Shown: positions 50,589 through 60,049, counted from the first letter of the stretch. The stretch is DNA of 64,000 nucleotides from Verrucomicrobiota bacterium (GCA_021772615.1 JAJFLQ010000040.1:171619-235618), one strand, 5' to 3'. Numbers and translations are program-made. Notes: a model not told the origin generated them from the sequence alone.

Positions 50589-51203
50589 CACGCTGGTACA
50601 GGCTCCGGATCGTTGCCGCCGATCAACGTCAGCATGAATCGGTAAAGGCCAAGGCCGGCAGGCTGCTCATGGTTTCACGGTCCTCACGGGCACAGTGCCT
50701 TTTCGAATCGCCCGTAGGACCAATGGGCACCTGAGAAAATCACCCCATCCGCTCCTCATCGTGCCGATCGTAAAGCAGCCGGTGACAAAGAAGAACTGAT
50801 CCAAAGCACCGCTTGCGGCGAATAAATGGCGCCAGGATTTTTGTACGTCAGCATTGACGTACGTTGAATCAGACGTGCGACATGACCGCTACTTTTCGCC
50901 ACCGATCATAAACAACGGTAAACGACGTCAGGAAACTTTGCATGAAGCGCTCAAAATTTGCGTGCCGAGATCGGAAAAACAGGTAAACACGGTTCGGCAT
51001 TAAGCCGTAATCTCGAATTTCTCGGCAAATATCTCCAATTTACTGAGAAACAATTCGTAATACCGCGTCCCATGAAATATGCGCTGTCGTCCGTTTGCCC
51101 TATACATCACATGATGAACAGCGCTGGCATACTCAATCCGCAACGGTCTAACCATATCGAATCCTCAAATCAACAATCACCACTGGGGTATCCCCCGCAG
51201 GGG

Positions 51204-51219
51204 TTTCCCCATGGGGAAA
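51204..51219. repeat. 16-bp perfect palindrome
   Basis: TTTCCCCATGGGGAAA inside CTGGGGTATCCCCCGCAGGGGTTTCCCCATGGGGAAAA, which can form several G/C hairpins. Confidence 0.8.
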
Positions 51220-51396
51220 ATTTCGTCCGCGACCCGTTGATGACTCGTTAGGTTCACGCCTTTAATTTGAAGCTTGTCGCTTTTGTTCGGGATGCATATA
51301 TTGTTGTAATTAATTTAATTACATGTTCTTATGGCTCTTTCATGTAGAGCCTCAAAAAAGTAAATTTTGCCAATTTGTTCCCCACGGCTCGGTAAT

Positions 51397-51463
51397 GCAG
51401 CTCTTTTTGAATGAGTTGAGCCCGGAGGGCGTAGCTCGACGATACTCATTCAAAAAGAACTGC
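51397..51463. repeat. Imperfect inverted repeat, 20-bp arms (one mismatch)
   Basis: GCAGCTCTTTTTGAATGAGT (51397-51416) and ACTCATTCAAAAAGAACTGC (51444-51463), with an internal GCCC/GGGC stem in the loop. Confidence 0.85.
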
Positions 51464-51514
51464 GGGGCTCCGGTAGAAACTCTGCCCCAGGTGTACCATT
51501 TGTCCTCAATCACG

Positions 51515-51739
51515 TTATTCAGTTCCCCGTGCTCTTGAAGTCCGAATAGCAGCGACAATATCCGCCGTTGTAGCCGCAGTCTTGATACCGGGAATATCAA
51601 ACGGCGATGATGCCAAACTCTTGCGAATAACTGAAAACTGATCTCCTCCGCGCCGCTTAATAACAACCTCTTCCTTGCGAGCGGTGTCCAAGACTTCTGC
51701 CAGACATCGGCGTGCTTCTGAATATGTATAGACTTTCAT
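51515..51739 (-). CDS. Phd/YefM-type antitoxin
   Basis: MKVYTYSEARRCLAEVLDTARKEEVVIKRRGGDQFSVIRKS; immediately downstream of the PIN-domain gene. Confidence 0.85.
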   Translation of the reverse strand: MKVYTYSEARRCLAEVLDTARKEEVVIKRRGGDQFSVIRKSLASSPFDIPGIKTAATTADIVAAIRTSRARGTE

Positions 51740-51746
51740 CTCCAAA

Positions 51747-52136
51747 TTACTCCAAAATAGTTACACCCAACTCCCGGGCCACCTGTGCCAGTCCATGGTC
51801 AAGTGTGAGCAAGGGGACCTGTATTTTCAGCGCACATTCGATGAAGTAGGCGTCATAGGCATAAATTTGCTGCCGCAAGGCGATCCCTAACGCAATCCGA
51901 ATATCAACTTTCTGTAACGCAACAGGTACCGTGGTCGCTACATCCCACACATCCATAGCCTCTTCTTCATTCAACGCACGCCTTTTCAGCATCGCAGACA
52001 ATGCATTTCCTATTTCAAACGGCAATACATCTGGGGCCACAAGGTCGTAGCCCTTTGTCAACCTAACAATTCGCTCTTTTTCAGGTTCCTCCAGGGCTAC
52101 CGCGAGAAACACACTAGTGTCGGCAATCACTCTCAT
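51747..52136 (-). CDS. PIN-domain (VapC-like) toxin
   Basis: MRVIADTSVFLAVALEEPEKERIV...APDVLPFEIGNALSAMLKR...YAYDAYFIECALKIQVPLLTLDHGLAQVARELGV; acidic residues of the PIN fold present. Confidence 0.9.
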   Translation of the reverse strand: MRVIADTSVFLAVALEEPEKERIVRLTKGYDLVAPDVLPFEIGNALSAMLKRRALNEEEAMDVWDVATTVPVALQKVDIRIALGIALRQQIYAYDAYFIECALKIQVPLLTLDHGLAQVARELGVTILE

Positions 52137-52138
52137 AA

Positions 52139-52150
52139 GTACAATTGTAC
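52139..52150. promoter_or_regulatory. 12-bp palindrome just upstream of the PIN toxin start; possible operator
   Basis: GTACAATTGTAC, perfect dyad 3 nt before the toxin ATG (minus strand). Confidence 0.4.
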
Positions 52151-52536
52151 GCTTGTTGATGAATTTGTCAAGTTGAATACCACGGCATGAATCCTTGGTG
52201 AAACGACGTGTGTTGGAAAACCGCCAATACACGCCAACTAACCCGAATCGGAGCAGTGATTGCGGGGCGGGACGACTTGCCGCCGGCAAGTCTGAAAGCG
52301 GCGTCAAATCGCCGTACTCCAAAGCACTTCGCGCCTGCGGTTCGTGCTGTCCGACGAGATTGGGCTTTCGGGAGCAGCCAAAATCCGTGAATCACACCAG
52401 AAGCGCAGATCGCAACCGTGAATGGTGGTTTTGTTGGCGGGTTTGATAGGTGCAACATGTAGTGCTACGCTGTCATGAAAATAGCGAGGTACACGTCAAG
52501 AGTCTGTACGCCAAACGTTGATGGAAGCGGCGGCGC

Positions 52537-52614
52537 GTAGCCACGTCTCGGTGAGACGTGCCGTACTTTACGTTGGTTCGCGTTGTGTGGCACGGCTCAC
52601 AGAGCCGTGGCTAC
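52537..52614. repeat. REP/BIME-like element: two hairpins in inverted orientation
   Basis: GTAGCCACGTCTCGGTGAGACGTGCC (52537-52562) and TGGCACGGCTCACAGAGCCGTGGCTAC (52588-52614): each has an 8-bp stem and together they form an outer inverted repeat. Confidence 0.8.
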
Positions 52615-52634
52615 ATCCGTAACGAAATGGATCC

Positions 52635-52668
52635 CGCGCAGAGACGCAAAGCCGCGAAGAAAGGAAAA
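52635..52668. repeat. Short purine-rich GCGCAGAGACGCAAAGCCGCGAAGAAAGG repeat remnant
   Basis: CGCAGAGACGCAAAGCCGCGAAG resembles the CGCAGAGACGC-type interspersed repeats seen in many bacterial genomes (recalled, not searched). Confidence 0.4.
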
Positions 52669-52689
52669 AGGCATAATCCCCCAGCAAAC

Positions 52690-52825
52690 GATAACCAGAG
52701 TTTGACAGAGCTGTAACGTTGAACGTCCATTTTATCAACACGCCGACACCCCTGCTAAACGATGCAAGCATGATGGCATTCAACTTTACAGACGTTTGAG
52801 CCTACGCTACCGAGCTCTGGTTACC
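52690..52825. repeat. Long imperfect palindrome, MITE-like
   Basis: GATAACCAGAG...TGTAACGTTGAACGTCCAT (52690-52730) versus reverse complement of the right arm GGTAACCAGAG...TGTAAAGTTGAATGCCAT (52773-52825). Confidence 0.65.
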
Positions 52826-53018
52826 GATAGCACCCGCCTCGAGCCCAGAGCATGACAGGCATATCATTTTGCCCTGGTTCGCTCGAATCCGACGATTGGC
52901 GGACGCCGCACCTACCTTAGTCATCAATTGCACAAGTTGAGATGACGGATTCGTGGGCTGCGCGCCATTGCTGAATCTGCACTCGTCCGTCGTGTCAAAC
53001 CCGGACGACCGTGATCCT

Positions 53019-53696
53019 TTATGTGCGGACTCGCCTCCGTACAAATCCGAGACCGGCGATACCCGTGAGAACCAATGCATAGGTGGATGGCTCGGGAACG
53101 ACCGCTTCACCGAATTCGGCGTGGAAATCGTCGATGCTGAAATGGGTTCCGTCGTTCGCGCCGCCTGCCGTGCCGGGTAAGGTGTCAAATTCAACGGCGA
53201 AAAACTGTTGCCCGCCGGTGAGCGACAGATCGATGGTAAATGTCTGTTGTGATCCAGGTGCGGTCTGCCCGATGACGCTGCCGAACGCGTCAAATGCATA
53301 CAAGGTTTTTGGCGTGAAGTCATCGTCATTGTCAAAGAGCGATACGAGGGACACGGGTTGATTGAACGTCGCGACTATTCCGCTGGTGTGAAATTCATTC
53401 GACGAAACGAGTTCGAGGTCGCCTGGTGCGTCGGGCGCTACACCAAAACCGCCCGTCACGATGCCGACACCCGGTGCGTCGGGGCCGTCGACCCCGGACG
53501 AATCGTCGTCGTTGAAGGTAACCGTGAATCCGTCAGGCCCGTTGTAAACAAGAATTCCTGCGGCGTTTCCAAACGAGTCGACGCCGCTATCGAAATTTAT
53601 GTCGATCACACCGGCGGACGATCGGATGGAAACCATGCTGATGGTGAAAATGCCAAGTGTGATGGCAGTAAGGGTATTTCGGGGAATGACTTTCAT
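53019..53696 (-). CDS. PEP-CTERM sorting-signal exported protein
   Basis: Signal peptide; C-terminal VVPEPSTYALVLTGIAGLGFVRRRVRT. Confidence 0.9.
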   Translation of the reverse strand: MKVIPRNTLTAITLGIFTISMVSIRSSAGVIDINFDSGVDSFGNAAGILVYNGPDGFTVTFNDDDSSGVDGPDAPGVGIVTGGFGVAPDAPGDLELVSSNEFHTSGIVATFNQPVSLVSLFDNDDDFTPKTLYAFDAFGSVIGQTAPGSQQTFTIDLSLTGGQQFFAVEFDTLPGTAGGANDGTHFSIDDFHAEFGEAVVPEPSTYALVLTGIAGLGFVRRRVRT

Positions 53697-54415
53697 GTTT
53701 AATGACTCCTACTTTATTGTTGTGCGATTGAGAGTGAATACGGTGTTATACCAATGAATAATCTGTGTTTCTGCCAATTCATCATGTTTCGGAATAAGGC
53801 ATCATCATGCGCTCCTGTGGTTATGATTCTAAGATTGACCCGCGGATAATGCTCGCCGGGACCGGCATTGACTGCCGCTTATATTTATCTACTGATTCGC
53901 GGACGCCGGCCGAATCTTAGCCGACAATCACGAATTTTTTCGCAACAATTCACGGCTTGCCGCTACCAGTCCCGGAATATTGGAAAGCATCAGCACATAC
54001 GTGCAGGGTTCCGTCGTCTATCCCGACCTCCTCACCTTTAGTTATTTTTGCCAAAAAATACATCCGAAAAAGCCATAACCTGTTGATTGGCAGCGACTAT
54101 AATCTTAAAATACTTTTGTAGGGACTGTGTTTTTGCACTTTTGGCTTGCCTCGGCATGATCGCGTGCTATCATCGGAGTATGCTTCGGCATTTTGGGCCA
54201 ATTTTCGGAGCATTTAGCCTACGCGCGAGCGCCCGTAACCGGAAGCCATTATTGGACATATTGTCATAAGCATTCTCCTCAAATCACAGGGTATGTCCAG
54301 AGATCTGGATCCCGATCGGATCGCCGCTGGTCGGTTGCCCCGACATGATACCGCGACAGCTCACTTTTTGGTGGGTGTACCCAGTCCGGGGTGTCAGCCG
54401 AATTCACAGACGGGT

Positions 54416-55573
54416 TTAGGTGGCGTGATTGGATAATGGTTTAATTCCAAGTACGGAGTCAACCTCTTGCCACATGAGACCGACGGCTTCGACTTGCTCA
54501 GCCGCGCTTACGCGAAGGGAATCGATCAGTGTGCTTCGCGAAGTGCCCGCCAGAACTCCGTCGAGTGCAGTTGCGATAGCCTCGTCAGTGGCATCGCTGT
54601 CAAGCAGAAATTTTTCACAGCCGAAGTCGCGGAACAGCATTCGATACTTATGACTCCATCCCGTCGCGAGACAGGGAACGGCTTGAGACAAAGCTCCGAC
54701 CAATGCATGAAATCGCGATGCGATCACGACTTCCGCGCGTCCGAGAATTCCCTTCAACTCAACTGGATCATCCGAAGTTAACACCCGAATCCGGTCTTGA
54801 AGAAGGCTTAGGAGTGGTGCGACAAGGGGTTCGTCGGCTTTTGCGTCGTGCAGAAGCAAACACGGCGAAAGCCCCAAGGCCCGTAACCTCTCGATACACC
54901 GAACGAGAAACGGAAGGTAGCGTTGCGCGGCAGCCTCGGATGTCTTTTCAATCATACGTTGATTGGGCACGATCAACGCTAACTGTTTTTCATTTCTCCA
55001 CTGCTCTGCAATTCGACCTTTAACAGGAATAGTGCAGTCTGGTGCAAGCCTGACGTGCGAAGCACTGTCGACCAGAATACGTGTCGCCTCGAAGGAAATC
55101 TCGTCACGCGCATAAATTAAGTCGGATTTCTCAATAACAACCCGGAACGCAGCCCGGACACGCGGATCATCAAAAGGGCCTAGAGCCTGGGGCAACAGAA
55201 TCACCCGCTTGCCTTGTCGCTTCCACCGACGTACATCCCGCGCGAACGCTTCGACACGATGCGGGCCGCACTGGTCACCGAAGGCGAATCCGGAGGCATC
55301 TATGACTGCATCAATGTCAGCTTCCACTGCCTTGCCGAGAATGGCGCGAAACCTAGCAGGCATGAATTTCATCATCATAAATGACCGCCGTGAATTGTGA
55401 CGGTCAAGCCGAGTCCCTAAACCGTAGTGTCGTCGCTTCTCGACACCGCCGAAGTTGGTCGTTACCACCAACCGCAACTCCGGATCCACTTCCCAAAAGT
55501 GCAGCCGAATAGCGGCGAGCATCAATTCAGCGCCTTTATTCGCCGTTCCAGTACCGGTAACCTCGACGATCAT
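54416..55573 (-). CDS. Polysaccharide pyruvyl transferase family protein
   Basis: GTGTANKGAELMLAAI, VILLPQALGPFDDPRVR, SDLIYARDEISFEA, RAEVVIASRFHALVGALSQAVPCLATGWSHKYRML. Confidence 0.88.
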   Translation of the reverse strand: MIVEVTGTGTANKGAELMLAAIRLHFWEVDPELRLVVTTNFGGVEKRRHYGLGTRLDRHNSRRSFMMMKFMPARFRAILGKAVEADIDAVIDASGFAFGDQCGPHRVEAFARDVRRWKRQGKRVILLPQALGPFDDPRVRAAFRVVIEKSDLIYARDEISFEATRILVDSASHVRLAPDCTIPVKGRIAEQWRNEKQLALIVPNQRMIEKTSEAAAQRYLPFLVRCIERLRALGLSPCLLLHDAKADEPLVAPLLSLLQDRIRVLTSDDPVELKGILGRAEVVIASRFHALVGALSQAVPCLATGWSHKYRMLFRDFGCEKFLLDSDATDEAIATALDGVLAGTSRSTLIDSLRVSAAEQVEAVGLMWQEVDSVLGIKPLSNHAT

Positions 55574-56745
55574 TCGAAATTGAACCTAGCGAGTATTTCT
55601 GGCGGCTTCTTCTGCGAATATGGCACCAGCCCATCAGGATCTGGATAGCCCAGCGCGATCAGCATCACTGGACGCTCATCTTCTTCAAGCTTCAAGACGC
55701 CCTCCATTTCACGCTCGCACTCCTCGATGTCGGGCCAGTTGATACAACAGGAACTGAGCCCCTGCGCTTCCAGCGCATAAATGAACGACATTGCGGCAAG
55801 TGACCCATCGATATAGATCAAGTGCCGATCACGCTCGTCAAAATAGTTGCGCAGTTGCCCCAAGAGTACGACGATCACCGGGAAGTTGTGACAAAAACCG
55901 GCGGTCCCGGTCGGCAGCGCCGCAACCTCGGGAACAAGGTTCGGATCGTCAAATACTCGAAAAACGAAGGGCTGACGGTTGCAGGCACTCGGCGATAGTG
56001 AAGCTACTTCAATCGCTTTAGAAATAACAGCGCGCGGGACCGGCTTCTGTAGAAACCATCGTACAGACCGGCGCCGGCGAGCCAATCTCAACAACTGTTC
56101 GCAATTGACGGGCGGCGGTGAGGCTATGTCACGGAAAAAGGGCACATATCTGTCACCTGCGTCTTTTGTCGGTGGCGAAAGTGCTCGAAAACGATCAGAT
56201 AACGGCTCGATCTTTGGGTGCGATCCAACAACAGTGAAGTAGTCGGAAAGAACGTCATACGCCCATTTGAGTTCGTCCCGGTCGATGGCTCCCGGATGGT
56301 CCATGCCTGCGATTGCCCGCTCATAACACACGAGCGTCTCGGCAATGTAGGGCAATGCAAAAACTGCGCGGCGCGGACGAGAGATCAGTCCCTTTTCCAA
56401 ACGATGAACAGCGCGGCGGAGTAGTGCGGAACTCTTCCTGGGATTGTCGGTGTCGGCCTGGAAACGACGTCTTCCGGCCAATACATGCTGCTGTTCACGT
56501 GCAAAACGCGAACCCCTCAGCGCATAATAAAGAACACTTCGACGCGGTCCGCGACTCGCAAATCGAATCAACAGCGTCTCGATCCGTTTGACCGCGATTC
56601 TCACATTACGCCGGAATACGCCTTTAAGGCGACGGAGCAATCTGAAAACCACGAACGCTTTAGTCTTAGTAGGTGCAGTCTTGTGCAACATGAATATTCG
56701 GTAGAATGAGCCTGGTGCAAGAGTATCTTTGGCCGCGGGCCACAC
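55570..56745 (-). CDS. Nitroreductase family protein
   Basis: RRRSVRWFLQKPVPRAVISKAIEVASLSPSACNRQPFVF; IDGSLAAMSFIYALEAQGLSSCCINW; 4-nt overlap with the pyruvyl transferase gene. Start uncertain. Confidence 0.88.
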   Translation of the reverse strand: MWPAAKDTLAPGSFYRIFMLHKTAPTKTKAFVVFRLLRRLKGVFRRNVRIAVKRIETLLIRFASRGPRRSVLYYALRGSRFAREQQHVLAGRRRFQADTDNPRKSSALLRRAVHRLEKGLISRPRRAVFALPYIAETLVCYERAIAGMDHPGAIDRDELKWAYDVLSDYFTVVGSHPKIEPLSDRFRALSPPTKDAGDRYVPFFRDIASPPPVNCEQLLRLARRRRSVRWFLQKPVPRAVISKAIEVASLSPSACNRQPFVFRVFDDPNLVPEVAALPTGTAGFCHNFPVIVVLLGQLRNYFDERDRHLIYIDGSLAAMSFIYALEAQGLSSCCINWPDIEECEREMEGVLKLEEDERPVMLIALGYPDPDGLVPYSQKKPPEILARFNFE

Positions 56746-57214
56746 TATGTCGACTGCACAGGCCGGCAGCTTGGATTTTTCACGCGCTCGCAGCAGACAT
56801 CGAACGAATTATCCAGGCCAGTTCACCTGTGGACGAATGATAGGAAATAATAGCGGTCCCATGGAGTGTTGAAGTAAGGGAGTACTGGATCAATGATTAA
56901 GAACGACTTGCGTCGCAAGAATGCAGAGAAGAAAATCCAAACGGCCCATTTCTCTCAAGGCGCCGAATCTCAGCGACTCGGACTTGGTATAGCCTCAAAT
57001 CCAACACCCCCATACTCCATTTTTCCGCGGCCGTCTCGGAAGCTCAGCTCTCCCCCATCTTATGGGATGGCTGTGATAGGACATTTTATCTTATCGGTCC
57101 CGACAAATGTGCTGTACTTTGCAGATTTTTCAAGAAATTGGGGGAAGAAGTCAGGAGCGTGACGGCACTAACCTAAAAATCGATCCATTACGATTGATTC
57201 TGCTGAAAAACCCC

Positions 57215-57421
57215 TTAACCGCTTGCGGCAGTCTTTGCGGCACGTTGTTTCGCTCTGGTCGGTGGCACGGATTCCCGTACCAGATAGATTTCACCGCGAT
57301 CGAGCAACTCGCAACTAACCTGCTCGCCGACTTTCAAGTCGATAGCCTCGACGAGCGACGCCGGTAGATACACGTACAACCGCGCCCGCTGGTTCTTGGA
57401 ACGAATGGCCTTCCAAGACAT
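57215..57421 (-). CDS. AbrB/SpoVT-type DNA-binding (MazE-like) protein
   Basis: MSWKAIRSKNQRARLYVYLPASLVEAIDLKVGEQVSCELLDRGEIYLVRE. Confidence 0.65.
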   Translation of the reverse strand: MSWKAIRSKNQRARLYVYLPASLVEAIDLKVGEQVSCELLDRGEIYLVRESVPPTRAKQRAAKTAASG

Positions 57422-57529
57422 TCGGGTCTCAGGGCGATTCGATTCAAATAGACAAAAATTAGGACAGTCCATTATAACGGACGATTTTCGATTACGTTGG
57501 AGTGAAAGCTAAATTTGAAGGAGGCGACC

Positions 57530-58231
57530 ATGTATCACAATCGCGTGGAGGCGGTGGGAGGCGGGAGGAGTTTCTATCTGATCACGAATCGGGTAATGGG
57601 CGGGAGTTATATTTTCAGTGATGTTGAAAAGGAGAAACTGCGGCGGTTACTTCCTGAGGGGCAGGAACGTTTGAGCTATGTGGTTTGGGATTAGGTGATT
57701 ATGGATAACCGCTACCACGCTGTAATCGAGATTCCAAAGCCATCGGCGATGTCGCATGAAGATCTTGTGAAAAAGTGGCAGCAGTACCACCGGCTACCGA
57801 ATCCCTATGACCCTGGCGATGACGTCCTGGAGGGATTCCGAGGAAAAATCCATGATATCAGTCTGGTGGTGTCGAATTTTCAGCAGCGGTTTACGCAATG
57901 GTACAACAAACGAACCAACCGCTGGGGACGACTTTTCGGTGGTCGGTTTGACAGTGTCATTGTCGATAAGAACGGAGCGCTCGCAAAAATGATGGCTTCT
58001 ATCACACTGAATCCGGTTCGAGCAGGACTTGTTGATGATCCGGCGAAATATCGGTGGTGCGGTTACGGAGAACGGATGGCGAAGGGGAAGTTGCAGGAGC
58101 AGGAGATCGAATTAGCGTCCTTGATTGCGCGAGAACTAGGTTTGCCTGCAGAGCTATTGCAAGGCAGCGAAAAGAAGGTGATGGATAGAGCGTGGAATCG
58201 GTTCAGGGCGTATCTATTGGGGGGCATATAG
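57530..58231 (+). pseudogene. Y1/RAYT-like (REP-associated) transposase, interrupted by an amber stop
   Basis: MYHNRVEAVGGGRSFYLITNRVMGGSYIFSDVEKEKLRRLL...SYVVWD-(TAG 57692-57694)-VIMDNRYHAVIEIPKPSAMSHEDLVKKW...GRFDSVIVDKNGALAKMMASITLNPVRAGLVDDPAKYRWCGYGE, same frame either side of the stop. Confidence 0.88.
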
Positions 58232-58451
58232 TCAACCGGAAAGGTGTGGATCGCAGAACCGTTGCAGAGGTGCTGAAAAAGGAAAGCAAGACGCTGGGTC
58301 TGGGCTGGTCGCAACGTTTGATGTTGAAAGCTCGCTTCGCCACGATTTCAAAAGTCCGACACGCTGATACGGGGCTAGTGATGCCGGTAAGTCTTTTTCA
58401 ACGGCACCTGGATCAGGCAACACCATTGGGTGACCAGGGATTGGCCAATTC

Positions 58452-59192
58452 TTATTTCAATTTGTCCTCGAGGAACTGGAGGAAACGTCTCCACGATTTT
58501 CCATCGGCATCTTCCCGATAGCGATCACTGCCAAAAACGGTAAAGGCGTGCGGTGCCCCGCCGTAGGTAATCATTTCATGAGCAACGCCGGCGGTGTGCA
58601 GCTCGGTGGCCAAGGCTGTGAATTGGTCCATGGTTATCGCCGCATCGGCAGTACCATGCATGATGAGAATTTCGCCTTTGGCCGCCAGGTAGTTTTGACC
58701 TTCCGGCGTCGCAAGGCCACCGTGGAAGGTCGCGAAACCTCTCAAGTCTACTCCGGAACGGGCGAATTCGAGGGCAGCTGCGCCGCCAAAACAATAGCCC
58801 GCGACGACGACGTTCGTGACGTCCGCACCTTTCTCCTTTGCTGCCGACAACGCGCCGTGGAGAAGCGATCGCATTTTTGCCCGATCCTCATACAACTCCC
58901 CGGTATGCTGACGTTTGTCCGTCACGTCAGTTGGCCGCACGCCGGCGCCAAATAGATCGGCAGCAAAAACTGCGTAGCCCAATTCCGAAAGCATGTCGGC
59001 TCTCTTTATCTCGTAGTCAGTTAAACCGTCCCAGTCATGAATGAGCAGCACCAAGGGAGATGGCGTCGCCGGACTTACGTAATACCCCTCGTAAGATGTT
59101 CCATTGACAGAGTATGTGACCGATAAATCGTCGGCTGCACTTGCAGATGTTGAAGCCACTAATAGACATATAAACGTAATCACATAGGACAT
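58452..59192 (-). CDS. Secreted dienelactone hydrolase family protein
   Basis: Signal peptide; LVLLIHDWDGLTDYEIKRADML, VVVAGYCFGGAAALEFA (Cys nucleophile), GGAPHAFTVFGSDRY. Confidence 0.92.
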   Translation of the reverse strand: MSYVITFICLLVASTSASAADDLSVTYSVNGTSYEGYYVSPATPSPLVLLIHDWDGLTDYEIKRADMLSELGYAVFAADLFGAGVRPTDVTDKRQHTGELYEDRAKMRSLLHGALSAAKEKGADVTNVVVAGYCFGGAAALEFARSGVDLRGFATFHGGLATPEGQNYLAAKGEILIMHGTADAAITMDQFTALATELHTAGVAHEMITYGGAPHAFTVFGSDRYREDADGKSWRRFLQFLEDKLK

Positions 59193-59380
59193 GATTTCCC
59201 TCCGTTTGGCAAAAAGTCAGATGACAAATCGATTTTCCTGTAATACAAGCAAATAGTAAAGCTGTGGGTGAACAACGCCGCCGACCTTCGATACTTTTCC
59301 AGCCTTCGTCGGTTACCACGCACACAGCGTCGCAGGAAACCGCAACCCCTTGATTGGAACAGAGTCTAGCTGGAGCCTGG

Positions 59381-60049
59381 CTACTCCCAATAAGCTTCCC
59401 AATCGCCTTTGAACGCTTGCTTCAATCGTTCCATATACGCGTTGGTCTTGATCTTGACCATCCACAAGTCGTCGCCTCCGGTACCGCCTTTGCAGACAAC
59501 GCCCTCCTCGACGTTATGTTTGCCGGTGCGGACATCGTGAGTGAACCGTCCGGTTAATTTCCCACGATACACGACGCGCGCAATGTTTAATGTGCCGAAA
59601 TCGGCAACGAATTGGTCCGGGCCGATCATTCGCCGATTCGTCTCGACATCGAACAGGACGAGTTGTTTCCTGTCATCGGATTTGTGCAGTCCGGCAAACG
59701 AGCCGGGACCGACGTATTCCGTGAACACCGTGATTTCGGGCGAATCATAACCAGGTTTGTTGTGAAAAATCGACAGCAGTTGCGTGGCAAAATCCCGTTC
59801 GAAAATCTCGGGCGCGTCTTCGTATCCCGGGTGACGTGCATTGAAATCGGCGATTCCGGCTTCATCGAGATCGTAGCGATTGCGGCGCATGCCGAATGCG
59901 TACCACCCGAGTTCATGGTCCCAAATCCAGTGCATGTTTGTACCGTCATACTTCTCGAAGGCCACGCAACGCCCTGACGGGGCATCCGCGCTTCCGGGGA
60001 TTTTGGGATATGCAAGTTTAACGCGAGCCATGGTTGTGTGAGGCGACAA
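59381..60049 (-). CDS. Minimal RNA ligase-family nucleotidyltransferase
   Basis: Motif I FEKYDGTNMHW (KxDG), motif III-like VFTEYVGPG, IIIa LVLFDV, motif IV VEEGVVCKG, motif V WMVKIKT. Confidence 0.8.
   Translation of the reverse strand: MSPHTTMARVKLAYPKIPGSADAPSGRCVAFEKYDGTNMHWIWDHELGWYAFGMRRNRYDLDEAGIADFNARHPGYEDAPEIFERDFATQLLSIFHNKPGYDSPEITVFTEYVGPGSFAGLHKSDDRKQLVLFDVETNRRMIGPDQFVADFGTLNIARVVYRGKLTGRFTHDVRTGKHNVEEGVVCKGGTGGDDLWMVKIKTNAYMERLKQAFKGDWEAYWE

Noticed and set aside
51397-51463. Reading the 20-bp-arm inverted repeat as an integron attC site
   Set aside because: No GTTRRRY/RYYYAAC core and no integrase or cassette array in the window.
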